Under the pieces are notes generated by a model, which worked only from the letters and a program-made list of their open reading frames with translations, searched no databases and was not told the origin of the DNA. The position numbers and the translations under genes were made by a program. Shown here piece after piece: positions 1 through 11,400 of a DNA stretch of 64,000 bases; positions within the stretch are counted from its first letter, which is position 1, and every line of letters begins with the position of its first letter. Origin of the DNA: Maea johnstoni (Eukaryota; Annelida; Polychaeta; Spionida; Magelonidae); the NCBI GenBank assembly GCA_963942565.1, contig OZ012697.1, forward strand, positions 29,678,600 to 29,742,599, written 5' to 3'.

Positions 1-2573
1 ATTTAGAATACATTTGTATTTTCATTGATTTTGCTAACATGACCCAAATGCACAGAAAAAGACATGATACTCATTCAAAAGCATCTATTAGATGTGTATA
101 TATAAATGGAAAATCTTCTGTTCCCCATGAACTAATTAATGGCAAATATGTGTATAACACTAGTATCATATACAGCAGGGGACGTTTGATGACATTATTT
201 ATACCCCCGATGGATATTTCAATCTCAACCATTAATATTTAACTGTCACTGATTTGAACGTAGTTATGACTCTAATAAGTCGTTGTGTGCTGATATGCCT
301 TTAAGCATCCATTCACTCATTCATTTAATGGCAATGGTGTGCGTTTAGATATCACCTGGCTGCCATACACAACAGTGAGAGGATGCTTAGTTGGAAGTTA
401 TTGTTTTTCGCATGTGGAGATTTCAGGTGATGGCACTCTGTCCCGCACTCACTTTATTAAGCAATCGCATCTTACACCACGTGGGAGTTTTTTTTGTTAT
501 GGTTGATGTATAATGCGCATGAATACCTCTCATGTTTGGCATTTGGAATTTCGATTGTTTGAGTACCTGGAAAATAAAGTTACGCCTCAACAGGCCGAAA
601 GGTGGCGTGCCCGCCTGGAAGGCGGAATAAAGGGATTTGGAATTTCGATCGTTTTCACTTTTTCTGCCATATTTCTATTTTTCGACACTTTTTCTGCCAT
701 ATTGCGGCGAAGTTGTGAATAACCAGTTGTAACTGGTGGAGGAAACTGGAGGGCCCGGCAAAAACCACTGCCTAACCCCAACTTTCTCATATGCCCGGCC
801 GCGATTCGAACAGAGGAATACCTTTCAGACGATGTATACTTCGTGAATGATGAATGTTAAAGGAATGCAAAGAAGAAATCAGGCAAAATAAATCCCATAT
901 CGTATGGAGCATGTGAGAAAAGTGCCAGTGACATAGGGTAAACGGTGGTTTAGTCACGACTGGCTAGTCACGACTGATAAACGAAATTCCTCTAGATAAC
1001 TGTGAAACACTGTTCCACTCTATAACTTGTGGTGGTTATGCAAATTTGGATTTATTTATAATACAGGCTTCTAGAGGTCAAAAATATCACACATGTAGTT
1101 TCCCTAAAAACATGCAAAATTAATTGCAATGCATTGCCAATGCATCTTACCTCATTCGTCCGCACAGGCGCACAATGCAGGTTAGAAAAAAATACTACAG
1201 CTTATTTTCCACAATATTTCTCAAAGAAAGTAATGGCTATTAAGTGTAGGTTAGGGCATGGAAAGTATTTTGCCTATTAGTGTAGGTCAGGGTCTGTATT
1301 TTGACTTTTTAGTGGTCAGGGTATACATTTAGGCTTTTAGTGTAAGTGAGAGTTATTTTTGGAATTCCTAGTACAGGAGGGGAATTCTTTTTCAGATTAT
1401 GTTGCAGAAAGAGGTTTGCATTTCAAACATCTTGGTGCTTTTAGTCTTGGGCTATCTTATTTGATTACCTTGTGATTAAAATGCCTTAAAGGGTGCGAAG
1501 AAAAGGAGATAATGCATATAATGGTTAAAGTTCATAGTATATTTTATACTACTGTGGTATAGATAGTGTTTAATCTTACACATATGCATAACATATTAGA
1601 AGTAAAGCATCCCTCAGGACACCCAAATATCTAAACGAATAATTAATTATAAATATAAAATTCAAGCATACAATTAATGTATTTCCACTTCAATATAATT
1701 CCTATAGCATTAAATAAGGATATTATGCTTAATTTCAAAAATTCGATACATGTTTATGGGTGTATTCTGAGTATATTGTGGTCTCTCTTAAAAAAAAGGA
1801 TGCCCAAAAAGTTAATGATCGCCAATTTTAGGCACCCAGTTTCTAAATCCTGGCAAAGACATAATGCAACATATGTTGCATGTTATGATTGCAATAAGGT
1901 GGACAAACACAGTAATTACAGCATGTTGATTCATATGATAGTCTCTTCGCAGGTAGTAGTAAAGTAGAGAAGTACACATTCACAGGGTGACATTTTGAAA
2001 TGGCTCGCGCTTGTTGTCGGTCATTTTTCAACCATAGAAAAAATCAATATTTTGAGAAAACTTTGATTGGAAGTTGTTCTGGAAGTGTTTGATTATATTC
2101 TACGAAAAATTACTCTATTTCTCCCATTCGTGCCAGTAGCAGCCACAATTTTTGCGATATCTAACAATGTCAATACATGTACTCAGAAAACATTTTAGGC
2201 AGAATTGTTCATCAGAACTCTAACTACAACTCTCCTTCATATATCTTTTCAAAATTCAAGCTTCATTCCCAAGTTGTTTTCAAAAGTATGACAGGTCCAG
2301 ACGATATTTGTCAAATGAATCTCCAGGGATGAATGGTTTAATGATCTTTCACACATTTCTCTATTTAAGATGTCATAGATTGTCAGGTCATTTGTGCACT
2401 GCAGATGTTAAAGGATTACCGTTTTTGCCTGAATAAGCACACCCAAGAGTTAAACATTGTGTTTGTATGTAATATGTGTCCTTTGATGAAAAGAGGATAA
2501 ATGTTTTATTTTATAAATTGACTTTGGACTAGAATGGTTTTCATAAAAAATATGCAGGGCAAAACAATAGCTA

Positions 2574-2592
2574 AATAATAATAATAATAATA

Positions 2593-2633
<41 letters not shown>

Positions 2634-2699
2634 TGTAATAATAATATTAATAATAAATATAATAATAATAATAATAATAATAAAAATGATAATTTAAAA

Positions 2700-2737
<38 letters not shown>

Positions 2738-2780
2738 TGACGATGATAATAATAATAAAATTAAAATTAAAATTGTCTCT
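2574..2780. repeat. (AAT)n microsatellite, interrupted
   Basis: About 200 bp of AAT trinucleotide repeats with scattered substitutions and short interruptions. No coding signal. Confidence 0.95.
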
Positions 2781-3135
2781 ATTTGTAACTCTTTTACTGT
2801 GGGAGGACAAGTATATATGCGTTTATGGTAGATACTGGTGTTTGATAGAGTAACTGAATTTTACAGAAAATTATTTCTATTCAACGGCATTTTTCCTCTA
2901 GTTTTTTAGAATGGGGGTAGGGGTTCCAAAACGGGTATATATTCAAAACGGATTATAGTGCAGCACCAAATTTGGTCTTAAAATTCTCCTGAGACATTCA
3001 GCTTATTTTCAAGTATCTTTAATGTTCAATTGGTGTTTCATTTCTAGCTGTCAGAAGAAAGATATGGAAATATTTCTGAAAAAATCATATATCCAACTGC
3101 ATACCCCGTAATATGTATGATTTGCACAATCTTTC

Positions 3136-3136
<1 letters not shown>

Positions 3137-3227
<91 letters not shown>
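3137..3227. repeat. (AT)n microsatellite
   Basis: About 90 bp of uninterrupted AT dinucleotide. The Tyr-Ile ORFs that cross it are artefacts of the repeat. Confidence 0.97.
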
Positions 3228-3229
<2 letters not shown>

Positions 3230-3486
3230 TATGATGAAGCACAGAATGAAATATTAGGATGCTTAAGTAGCATTAACCTATCATAATTGCTTAAAAGGTT
3301 TTCCTTGTTGAACAGGAATTTACCCATTAGAGATCCAAAAAACATCATTCAGAATTTGCCCACCAATATGGTACCAAAAGGTCTAATTTTAGCCTCTGAA
3401 TCATGGACTAAATGGAGCATGAATTCACAAAAGGAGTGATAAAGGTTGAAATGAGTTATGCTTCATATTTCTCCTCATTTAGAACA

Positions 3487-3712
3487 GCAAATCATGAAAA
3501 CTGTGCTGCCATCTATAATTTGAGAGGGACATCAAACCCAGTACATGTATATCTGAGAACTCATGAAAACTGTGCTGCCATCTATAGTTTGAGAGAGACA
3601 TCAAACCAACTCTCAGTATATATAGTGGTAGGGGCAGTATACCAAACTCAGCCTGAGAACTATGAAAACTGTGCTACCATCTATAGTTTGAGAGACATCA
3701 AACCTACTTAAC
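3487..3712. repeat. Three-copy degenerate tandem repeat
   Basis: Three copies of a block built on 'tgaaaactgtgctgccat' followed by a tttgagag...catcaaac segment, spaced about 70-90 bp apart. It lies directly beside the second AT microsatellite, and a short fragment of the same block (aaaactgtgctaccat) recurs at about 3857, beyond it. Confidence 0.8.
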
Positions 3713-3717
3713 ACTCA

Positions 3718-3834
<117 letters not shown>

Positions 3835-4045
3835 ATATATAATAATTTTCTTATGTAAAACTGTGCTACCATATATAATTTTCTATGTTATCCTGTTGTG
3901 AATAGTCAAGTTTAGGATCCTGTACAATCCCTAAGAAATGATAACTTCACAGTGGTTAGTATCGTTTAGAGTACCAGTAAGTCATGAAATGGTACAATGC
4001 AGTACTTTTTGAAACAATACCGATACTACCTAGTACCAGTACCTC

Positions 4046-4258
4046 TTAACCCTTATACTGCTGGTGGCTTATATTACCAAAACAAAATGACATAAAAAAG
4101 CTGAAAAAATACTGAAACCCTGGAATATGGCACTCATCTGAGTTCTCAGAGAGAGCGTTATAATGAGTACCAACATCACAGGGTTTAGATGTGTTAGATT
4201 TTAAATCTTTGCATCCTTGTGCTTTGAATGAAAGTACCATTAGCATTGGAAGGGTTAA
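4046..4258 (-). mobile_element. TTAA-flanked MITE, family A (piggyBac-like ends)
   Basis: The 213-bp element starts TTAACCCTT and ends AAGGGTTAA, so CCCTT/AAGGG inverted ends are flanked by TTAA. That is the target-site signature of piggyBac transposons. It carries no ORF and is read in the opposite sense to the copies at 14393, 20657, 28670, 40752 and 53541. It lies about 80 bp downstream of the ERMARD stop codon and may be in its 3' UTR. Confidence 0.8.
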
Positions 4259-4339
4259 TACCACTGGTTAATGGTATTCAACCCTAGTTTCAAATCATAC
4301 GTGGGCACCAGCTGTGAAAAGTTTGATTATTTTGCTCGA

Positions 4340-6433
4340 TCATTTTGCAGCGCAATAGCGTTTTCTCATGTTTTCGATAAAGCCTCCGGAGAGACAACAG
4401 GCACTATCCCACTTATTGTTTCGCGCATTTGTCAAACTTGCTAAGTTCTCTGTATACTGAAGAACAGACTTCAAGAACTTGATGTTCGCCACCCTGGTCT
4501 TCTCATTGGTCAGAACTGCTGGAGCCAGGGTGCTGCCTTCATGTAAGAGTAGGGTGCTGACTTCATGTAGGACCACCACAAGTGCTGTACGTGCCCCCAC
4601 AGATATCATGGGTAATCCTTCTAGAAGGCTGAGGTAGTTTTTCCGTCGTCTTGAACTCAGAAGTTTCCTCGTCCACTGATTGTACCGTTCTGCGAGAATT
4701 TCAGCAAGTTGGGTATTCACGTCTTTGATTTGGGCGGAAATTCTCCGCAAAATCCCAAGAACCTCTGTGCAGTATTGATAGATGGCGCTGTCGCTATCAG
4801 CGCCATCTAGGCTATTATACAGAGGATCAGAACTTAATGAAGCAAAAAGAGACTCGAGGATTTTGGAAACCGTTAAAGTAATGTCACTAAAGGGCTGTGA
4901 AAAACTAAGCTTTTGTTGACTGGATATGGGTGTCTTCATCTCACTAAAAATACCCTCTATCACATTATAATGAGGTTGAGCTTTTAGATCATTTTCTGAG
5001 AAGTTTTTCCAAGAAGGAACCCCCGACTGTTCCTCTGAGGCTCTTGGTACATTGGAATAACCAGAAAGACCCTCAGCAACTTTCATAATCTGTTTCTTCA
5101 ATAAAGCATTTGGATGAAAGCGACACGCATAATTCCCAATGCTGTCCAACAAGGAGATCACAACGGGCGACTTTGATAGTTCGCAGGGTGGCAAAAAGAG
5201 GGCGCTAATAGCTGCCACCATTGAGATGAGATATCCAGCAAGGCTACGAGGTAGAATCTCAATATCTGTCTCTCCATGGCTTATTCGGTCCCTGACACGC
5301 GGACCTTTGGGGTACACCAACAAGTCCAGAAGCAGAGTCATCATTCTATCACCAAGCACTTCGTAGATTCTATTTTCCTGCCCGTCCGGTAGGCATTTTT
5401 GCAGGATCTCCGAGAATGTAGTGAAGAGGACTGTCGATTCTGCCGTTAGGAGTCTGTTCGGGCATCCATTCACGCTCACAAATAACCTCCGAAGGCTAAA
5501 TTCCAGCTGGGGTAGCAATAGCACTACACACTGACCATGGCATCCTTGAGCGAATTTATCTAACAGAAAACACCACACAGGCTGCGTACTACATTTGATA
5601 AAATCACTTCGATGAAATATATCTCTGATTATTGCTAAACGATTATGATCAAGCTCAGGAAATACACTGTCCAATTCTGTCATCTGAGGAAATGTTACTG
5701 ATGACCGATGTGGGATTTCGTTTTGCGTAAAAGATGGAGAAGTCATTAAGATTTTTCCAAGACTGGCTGTTAAGATAATCATGAAGTATGCGTATTGTTC
5801 TGGGAGTTCTCCCGGTAAAGGAAATCCATGCCAAAGAATGTTACGCAAATTGAGAGATGTAGGTGGTCCTAGAATTACACGAAGTAGGTCCATGACAACC
5901 ATGCCAAAAATTTCCTGTATTTCTGTCGTCGCTAGTAAATCTTTCAACATATTAGGACACTGCTCTCCCTTTGTGAGGTAGACATCCCCAAGAGCCTTCT
6001 CTAATGTGGAGGTAGAAAGCAGCATGGAAAGGAGGCTATTAACACCTGTTTCGTCGTCCTTTAACATTCGAAAACAATCTTGGAAAGTTTGCACACAATC
6101 AGTCCATCTCAAAAAGTGCTCATACTGCAAACAAAATTCTTCAAAGGTCATCCTCTTGACACACTGATGAACTTCTGTAAACACAGGGGCCATTTTTTGC
6201 ACTGAGCATCTGAAGTAGTCTGTTTCATCACTGAATGAGTTCCTATCGGGTAGAATGCTTTTTAAGGCATCCCAGGATAAAAACGGCGAATATGACTCAT
6301 CACAGCTCCCCCTATCTTCTAGATTAGGAACTCCATCCTCGCACAGAAGACGCTGGACGTTTGGAGAAAGGGACGATTTAGGTTCTTCCTCTGAAAACCT
6401 CACCTCCCTTGTTCTTCCCACTACTAACTCCAT
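4340..6433 (-). CDS. ERMARD: ERMARD (C6orf70) orthologue, ER membrane-associated RNA degradation protein
   Basis: An uninterrupted 697-codon ORF; the human protein is about 678 residues. Blocks recalled from human ERMARD appear in order: LEKALGDVYL near residue 144, LNLRNILWHGF near 194-204 (the DUF4209 core), CPNRLLTAEST near 324-334, GPRVRDRISHGE at 377-388, and FLKSVLQYTENLASLT near the C terminus. The start is supported because the N terminus MELVVG resembles human MEVLIG and aligns at the same distance from the conserved core. RNILWH and RDRISH both fit R-x4-H with a polar residue after the Arg, as in HEPN-type RNases. Hydrophobic stretches near 395-415 and in the last fifth agree with ER-membrane association. 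Unlike both neighbours, and unlike the multi-exon human gene, it has no introns. I see no AATAAA just downstream. Family assignment is very secure; biochemical role is inferred. Confidence 0.95.
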   Translation of the reverse strand: MELVVGRTREVRFSEEEPKSSLSPNVQRLLCEDGVPNLEDRGSCDESYSPFLSWDALKSILPDRNSFSDETDYFRCSVQKMAPVFTEVHQCVKRMTFEEFCLQYEHFLRWTDCVQTFQDCFRMLKDDETGVNSLLSMLLSTSTLEKALGDVYLTKGEQCPNMLKDLLATTEIQEIFGMVVMDLLRVILGPPTSLNLRNILWHGFPLPGELPEQYAYFMIILTASLGKILMTSPSFTQNEIPHRSSVTFPQMTELDSVFPELDHNRLAIIRDIFHRSDFIKCSTQPVWCFLLDKFAQGCHGQCVVLLLPQLEFSLRRLFVSVNGCPNRLLTAESTVLFTTFSEILQKCLPDGQENRIYEVLGDRMMTLLLDLLVYPKGPRVRDRISHGETDIEILPRSLAGYLISMVAAISALFLPPCELSKSPVVISLLDSIGNYACRFHPNALLKKQIMKVAEGLSGYSNVPRASEEQSGVPSWKNFSENDLKAQPHYNVIEGIFSEMKTPISSQQKLSFSQPFSDITLTVSKILESLFASLSSDPLYNSLDGADSDSAIYQYCTEVLGILRRISAQIKDVNTQLAEILAERYNQWTRKLLSSRRRKNYLSLLEGLPMISVGARTALVVVLHEVSTLLLHEGSTLAPAVLTNEKTRVANIKFLKSVLQYTENLASLTNARNNKWDSACCLSGGFIENMRKRYCAAK

Positions 6434-7951
6434 GGCTACTGCTCTTCCTAGTTATTGCATCATAGTGGGAGAAAGGGAACCGACACCAAATTAAGTTCTC
6501 TGTGTCTCTTCCCCTACTGATTTGCTGTATACTCAGATTTGGGCATCACTATTATGGTAACTAAATTCCATAGAATATTTAAACTTGAATCAATGTTTTA
6601 TACTGATGATAAATCTTAATTCTTTTTATCAAATTTGTCATGTTAGGAATGATTAAAAAAAAATTCTTGGGATATCTAGTTTTTTGTCTTTGCAATCAAC
6701 TTTTTTTATCATGCAAACAGATTTATGTCAACAATGTCCTAAATAGAAGTGTCCTTATTGAAAAAAATATCAAATGCCAATTTTGTTGCAGAAGAAATGT
6801 TGAAATAAATTCTGTTTTTAGAATATCTATTTTCTAGGATATCTATTTCTTTTTTATCAAATATTTTTACAGACGCATTCAGTAACCTTGCCCATCATCA
6901 TCTTGAAGCCTTGATTATTGTTCTTGGAATATCTATTTCTTTTTTATCAAATATTTTCACAGATGCATTCAGTAACCTTGTCCACTATCTTGAAACCACA
7001 ATTTTTGTCCCTCTTTCTGCTTCCTAGTGTCTGGATATTCCATGTGGATGTCATTCTCTTCGCCTACAATAGAAACAAAGTGAGATTGAGATGTGATTTG
7101 CACTCGTGTTTAAAGTCACGTTCTTGCCATATTGAGGCTAAAAATGATTTGACGTTTGTTAGAGGTGGAGGAAACTGGGGCACCCAGGGAAAAGAACTAC
7201 CCAAGTAAGATTTTTTTAAAGCTGAATATCTGAAGGAGAGTTTTAGATTGCATTGAGATTAACACTAAAGTGCTCCAAATATCAAATGCAAATAATACTT
7301 TCATTGGAAATATAACACCAACATGTTCAAGCCATCAGTGGCACTGAGTATAGCACATCAGAGAGGCACATCCTCATGTAAAGGTTCACTTGAGTACAGA
7401 AATGAAGATTTTGTTTTGAACCAAAGTTTTCTATTAAATGGTTAGATTCTATGTCTTTCATAATTCATGTTTCTCAGTGGCATTAACAGTTCATAACTCA
7501 TCAAAGTTCAAAATCTACTTAGGTTTCTTAACCCCTAGTGTACATATATTACCATGGCAACCATGTGGCAGGTGCTTCTGCATCCCTGGCTGCACTGATG
7601 CCTGACACAGTGAGGTTGAAGGGGGCTCCTTTGGTTATTGTAAAAGGCAAATTCCGCCCGGCAAACGGAATGAGAATATTTGGATATCTTAACTAATTTG
7701 CACAACATGAAGCAGAACAATAAGTTAAGAGATTTTTAAAAATTAATATTTTTTTAATCGTTATGTTTTATACTGGTTTGATTAGGGATATCTAAACAGA
7801 TAAAAAGAGACAAAAGTACCTTTTGAAAATCAGAGATCATTATTTGAAAAGTTGTTACAATTAAGATAGAAATTTCAATACTATTTTCAAACCTTTATTT
7901 CAGATAAGTCTCACCTAAATTTGATAAATTTGTGTATAATCTATCAAATTG
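6434..7951. other. Intergenic stretch upstream of ERMARD
   Basis: AT-rich and without a convincing ORF. Two copies of an 80-90 bp block (about 6838-6910 and 6926-7000, sharing 'atctatttcttttttatcaa' and the following acag-tgcattcagtaacctt segment) form a short tandem duplication. A SINE-core-like ggtggaggaaactgg segment lies at about 7163-7195. The ERMARD promoter should lie just right of 6433; no TATA box is evident. Confidence 0.5.
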
Positions 7952-8209
7952 TTATGATAAACCCAAGGTGTTATTTCTAATAAGTTTTCCTCTCCTTCTC
8001 ACAACTTCATTATTACCCTCACTCTGTATACATGAATTTTCTTTTAAAAAAACGAATACCGGACTGTTAGTAACAGTGTTACCAATTTTGATACACAATT
8101 GATACAATATTGTGAAAATCACTCCAATTGTCACTAAAATGTAATTCCTAGTTTTAGAGTTTCCCAATAAAATGAGACAGAGCACCTGCCACCTGCGAGA
8201 ACTCTCCAC
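7952..8209 (-). CDS. Hypothetical small ORF with one membrane segment, divergent from SSR3
   Basis: An 85-codon ORF whose ATG lies 67 bp from the SSR3 ATG on the opposite strand. The short basic N terminus (MESSRRW) is followed by a hydrophobic segment around residues 22-41 (RNYILVTIGVIFTILYQLCI), then a polar tail ending in a basic stretch (VVRRRGK). This would fit a small type II or single-pass membrane protein, or a first coding exon that splices onward, since a possible GT donor follows the membrane segment. I do not recognise the family. Position beside a shared promoter is the best argument that it is transcribed; chance ORF remains quite possible. Confidence 0.3.
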   Translation of the reverse strand: MESSRRWQVLCLILLGNSKTRNYILVTIGVIFTILYQLCIKIGNTVTNSPVFVFLKENSCIQSEGNNEVVRRRGKLIRNNTLGLS

Positions 8210-8237
8210 TCACAGTGGGTAGAAAAGTAACAACGCG

Positions 8238-8245
8238 TGACGTCA
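8238..8245. promoter_or_regulatory. CRE / ATF palindrome in the SSR3 promoter
   Basis: A perfect TGACGTCA palindrome 32 bp upstream of the SSR3 ATG, within TGACGTCACC. This is the CREB/ATF consensus and contains the ACGT core also read by XBP1 and ATF6. TRAP subunits are known secretory-load and unfolded-protein-response targets in animals, so regulation of this kind is plausible. The site lies between two divergent ATGs (8209 minus, 8277 plus). Confidence 0.6.
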
Positions 8246-8276
8246 CCATCCATTCTCTCTTCAATACGTTTTCAAC

Positions 8277-8409
8277 ATGGCCGGTGGTGTAAAGCAAAAG
8301 TTGACCAAGGAAGAGGAGCTTTTGCTCCAAGATTTCAGCAGAAATGTCACAACCAAGTCATCTGCATTGTTCTACGGAAACGCACTCATCGTCTCAGCTA
8401 TTCCACTGT
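8277..8409 (+). CDS. SSR3: SSR3 exon 1
   Basis: The ATG at 8277 gives [20 protein letters not shown], colinear with the vertebrate N terminus. The donor GTAAGT is at 8410. The exon ends one base into a Trp codon completed by exon 2. Confidence 0.97.
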
Positions 8410-11400
8410 GTAAGTATGGTGATTCTGGCCGCCGAAATGCAGGGTACCGTTCGCCGGTTTCCTGACCCAGTTCATGAATTGGGGGAAGCCACAAGTTGCC
8501 ACGTACCCAATACACAAACATATCTCTTAAGTTTACACGTGAATATGTTTACATTTGGTGTAATGATCATTTCCCTGAATGGTAAATTATTTGTATTTAA
8601 GCTGCATGATTTATATCTATTTAGAACCGTAGATTTGCATCAATATTGCAAAGTATAAATAATTAAATATTGGAATGCTCTATTCTATTCTCGCTTCTAT
8701 TAAAAGTGTCAAAGCGTTCAGTATGGTCACTCACTTGATGAAAGCCCATTCCTATCCTTGAAGATATGTTTCATGTATATATTTCACAGCTTGTATTCCT
8801 CAGAAAACAGAGTTAATTTTCCATAACATTTTCTTGTTTGATTTGAACCAATTTCAAAGACCACAATATCATGCTGAAATTTCTGAATCTGTGAGCATGT
8901 CCTCATAATTCCATATTCATGAAGAATACCATGGCCATGGGTTCCTTTCAAAAGTCGAAAAAGATCTTTCGTCCGATGATTTTCACCTAAAGCTTTAACT
9001 TGCAACTTTGAGCACTTTTTTCCCAGACTGAGTTCCAATCTTTATTATTTTACTTGAAACTTGCACTGCTCAGGGTTCGACTTACTCAGGGGCATTTGCC
9101 TCTAAATTTTGCTGCGGACACCAAGAATTTTCAGACATGGGGCCTAAAATATTTATAATAACCAGAATTCCTGTTTTTGACCACTCATTTTCATCTAGTC
9201 AAGGCCGACTCTAATACCGATTTTATATTTTTGTTTGTTTTTTGTTTGTGATCCGCAACCGCATTTTTCCCGCGGGGTCAACTCCCAAAGGAGGACCTAC
9301 GGAGACCACCCTCTACACTGATGCTTTTTGGTATTAGAGGTGGGGAACCTACCATTCGGCTGCTGTGGCAGAAATCCTCCTTCCCATATTTCTCCGTCAG
9401 TGTCAAATTTATTTCATACCTGACTGCACTAGATTGACTAATGTAAGCTGGCAACGCGTTCCGCTCATTCCATTTCTTGATAAAGTCACTTTAAAAGGAA
9501 CGGTAGTCCAAAGATTTCTTGAGAAGTTTTGTTGATCAAATGTTGGCCACCATCTTGCCCAGATTACGAGAGGTCAGCGCGAGCTTTCATCAAAGAGCTA
9601 CTTCTATTTGTAATTTGGCCTAAAAAAAGTTGTTCGTTTCCTGTAACCCTTCCCTAACAAGTTTTTATTCAAAAAAATCCCTACCCCTAATTTTTTTTCG
9701 CCCTCCCCCAGTGTCTTAGCCAGAATTTAGAAACTGGATGCCTAAAATTGGCAGTTGTAAAATTTCTGGGTGTCCAAATTTTTAAGGGGGATCACAATAT
9801 ACTCATATTTAAACCATAAACATGTATAGATTCATCAAAATATGGCATGATATCATTAAACAATGTCATGGGAATTACAAGGAGATAAAAAAATTCAATT
9901 ATAAGCTTGAATTGAGATTGAGATTTTTAGAAATTCCACACAAAAAATTGGGTGTCCTGAGGGGTCATTTTTAAGGGTTTGGGTGTCCAAAAAGGCACCC
10001 AGACGCCCTGCTGGCTAAGACCATGCCCTCCCCATCTTCCAATCAACGATAAACATGCATGATAAAACACACATTTTTGACCAATTTTTTTTTTACCGAC
10101 CGACCTACCTACCCTAATTTTTTTTCGGACCGTTACAGGCAACAAACAATTTCTTTTTTAGGCCTTAGGCACATGTCGCCTATTTCTTATGAAAAGGGTC
10201 TTAGGGTCTGCCGCATGTGTTGAATTACAAATAGAAGTCGCTCTTTGATGAAAACTCACGATGACCTCTCGTAATCTGGGAAATATGGTGGCCAATATTT
10301 GATCAACAAAACTTCTCAAGAAATCTTGAGAAGTTTTATTTATTTAGTTTTTTCAGGACTCAAAATTAGGGGGAGCCGCGGGCTCCCTTGAATTCTCTTA
10401 CCTAGGGCTCCTTCAAATTTCTGCAGGGAGCTCAAAGATGTACTGGTTTCTATATATATACACAACGCCTTTAGGTAGCTTTTAAAGATGCAATTGGGCT
10501 TCCTGGAAAGAAACTTAATTTCGAGTCCCGATTTTGTTCCTGATTTTGTTTATTGTTGTCTTATTGTCGTTGTTGTATTGTTTTCAGGGTTTTTCTGGAG
10601 GATACACCAGATGGATCCCTACCAGTCTGGCATCCTGTTCGGAGTCATGACCTTAGTCAGCACTTACCTGGTGGCGTTTGCTTACAAAAATGTTAAATTC
10701 CTTCTTAAACACAAGTAAGTATGAGTGGTTTTTTCGATTACAATTAAAATCATTTACTTGACTGTTTACACATTGTGCAGTGTGAATTTTTCCAACAGCC
10801 AGGCTTGATAATTGTCACAGTTAATGATTATTTTGAAAATAGTTAAATAGTTGAAGAAATAGAAACAGCAACACATTGAACTTTGTATCAGAGCTAAGGA
10901 TGTGGGTGTTTTAAATTCTTTACAGCTTCAGAGCCTCATATGTATTGTATAATGATTGGACCTCATTTGGGCTGACCAAATCCAAAATTGTGCTTCAACT
11001 TCTAGTTGTCTCTCACCTTGGCCAGCCTGCACATTCAATGTCATTATATACTGTCCTGCTGCTCCTGGATGATTCATAGTCAGCTTGTGGTTCTATTTCA
11101 GGATTGCGCCCAAGAGAGAGGAGGCGGTCGCCAAGGAGGTGATGAAGCAGGTGTCCGACGACAAGAAGATGTCCAAAAAAGAGAAAGATGAGAGGTGGGT
11201 AGTACTACTATACATGCCATGGGTAGTGGTATTGATTAGGTATGCGGATCGTGGATTTTAAAGCAATATGATCCAATATAAATATTTTTAGAATTATACA
11301 ATATGATATCCAGGGTCTTAGCCAGGATTTTAAAAATGTTTGTCAAAATTTCTGCCCATCCTGATTTTTCTTCAGTGGTTCCTTCAAATCCTTATACCAA

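Larger units (their letters stand above)
9513..10332. mobile_element. Outer fold-back element with ~100-bp inverted arms
   Basis: The arm at about 9513-9614 and the arm at about 10224-10330 are inverted copies of each other: cttgagaagttttgttgatc through tcatcaaagag and tctatttgtaatt reads out of both ends. Identity looks above 85 percent by eye. The space between holds a second inverted-repeat element, so the outer element was in place first. No ORF. Confidence 0.75.
8410..10587 (+). other. SSR3 intron 1 with nested transposons
   Basis: A 2.18-kb intron. The right half is filled by the nested element set at 9513-10332. At about 9072-9215 lies a block beginning cagggttcgac that recurs at about 35558-35730 in the Mi-2 gene, so it is a dispersed repeat. 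The rest shows no coding signal I would defend. Confidence 0.7.

Noticed and set aside
800-830. tRNA T-loop-like text (gttcgaatc on the minus strand)
   Set aside because: The flanking bases do not form a T stem and no other tRNA arm is found; at most a decayed SINE fragment.
3051-3348. Tyr-Ile repeat ORFs
   Set aside because: Translation of an AT dinucleotide microsatellite.
8784-9038. 84-codon minus-strand ORF in SSR3 intron 1
   Set aside because: No recognisable domain, no splice or promoter context, and length is within chance for this composition.
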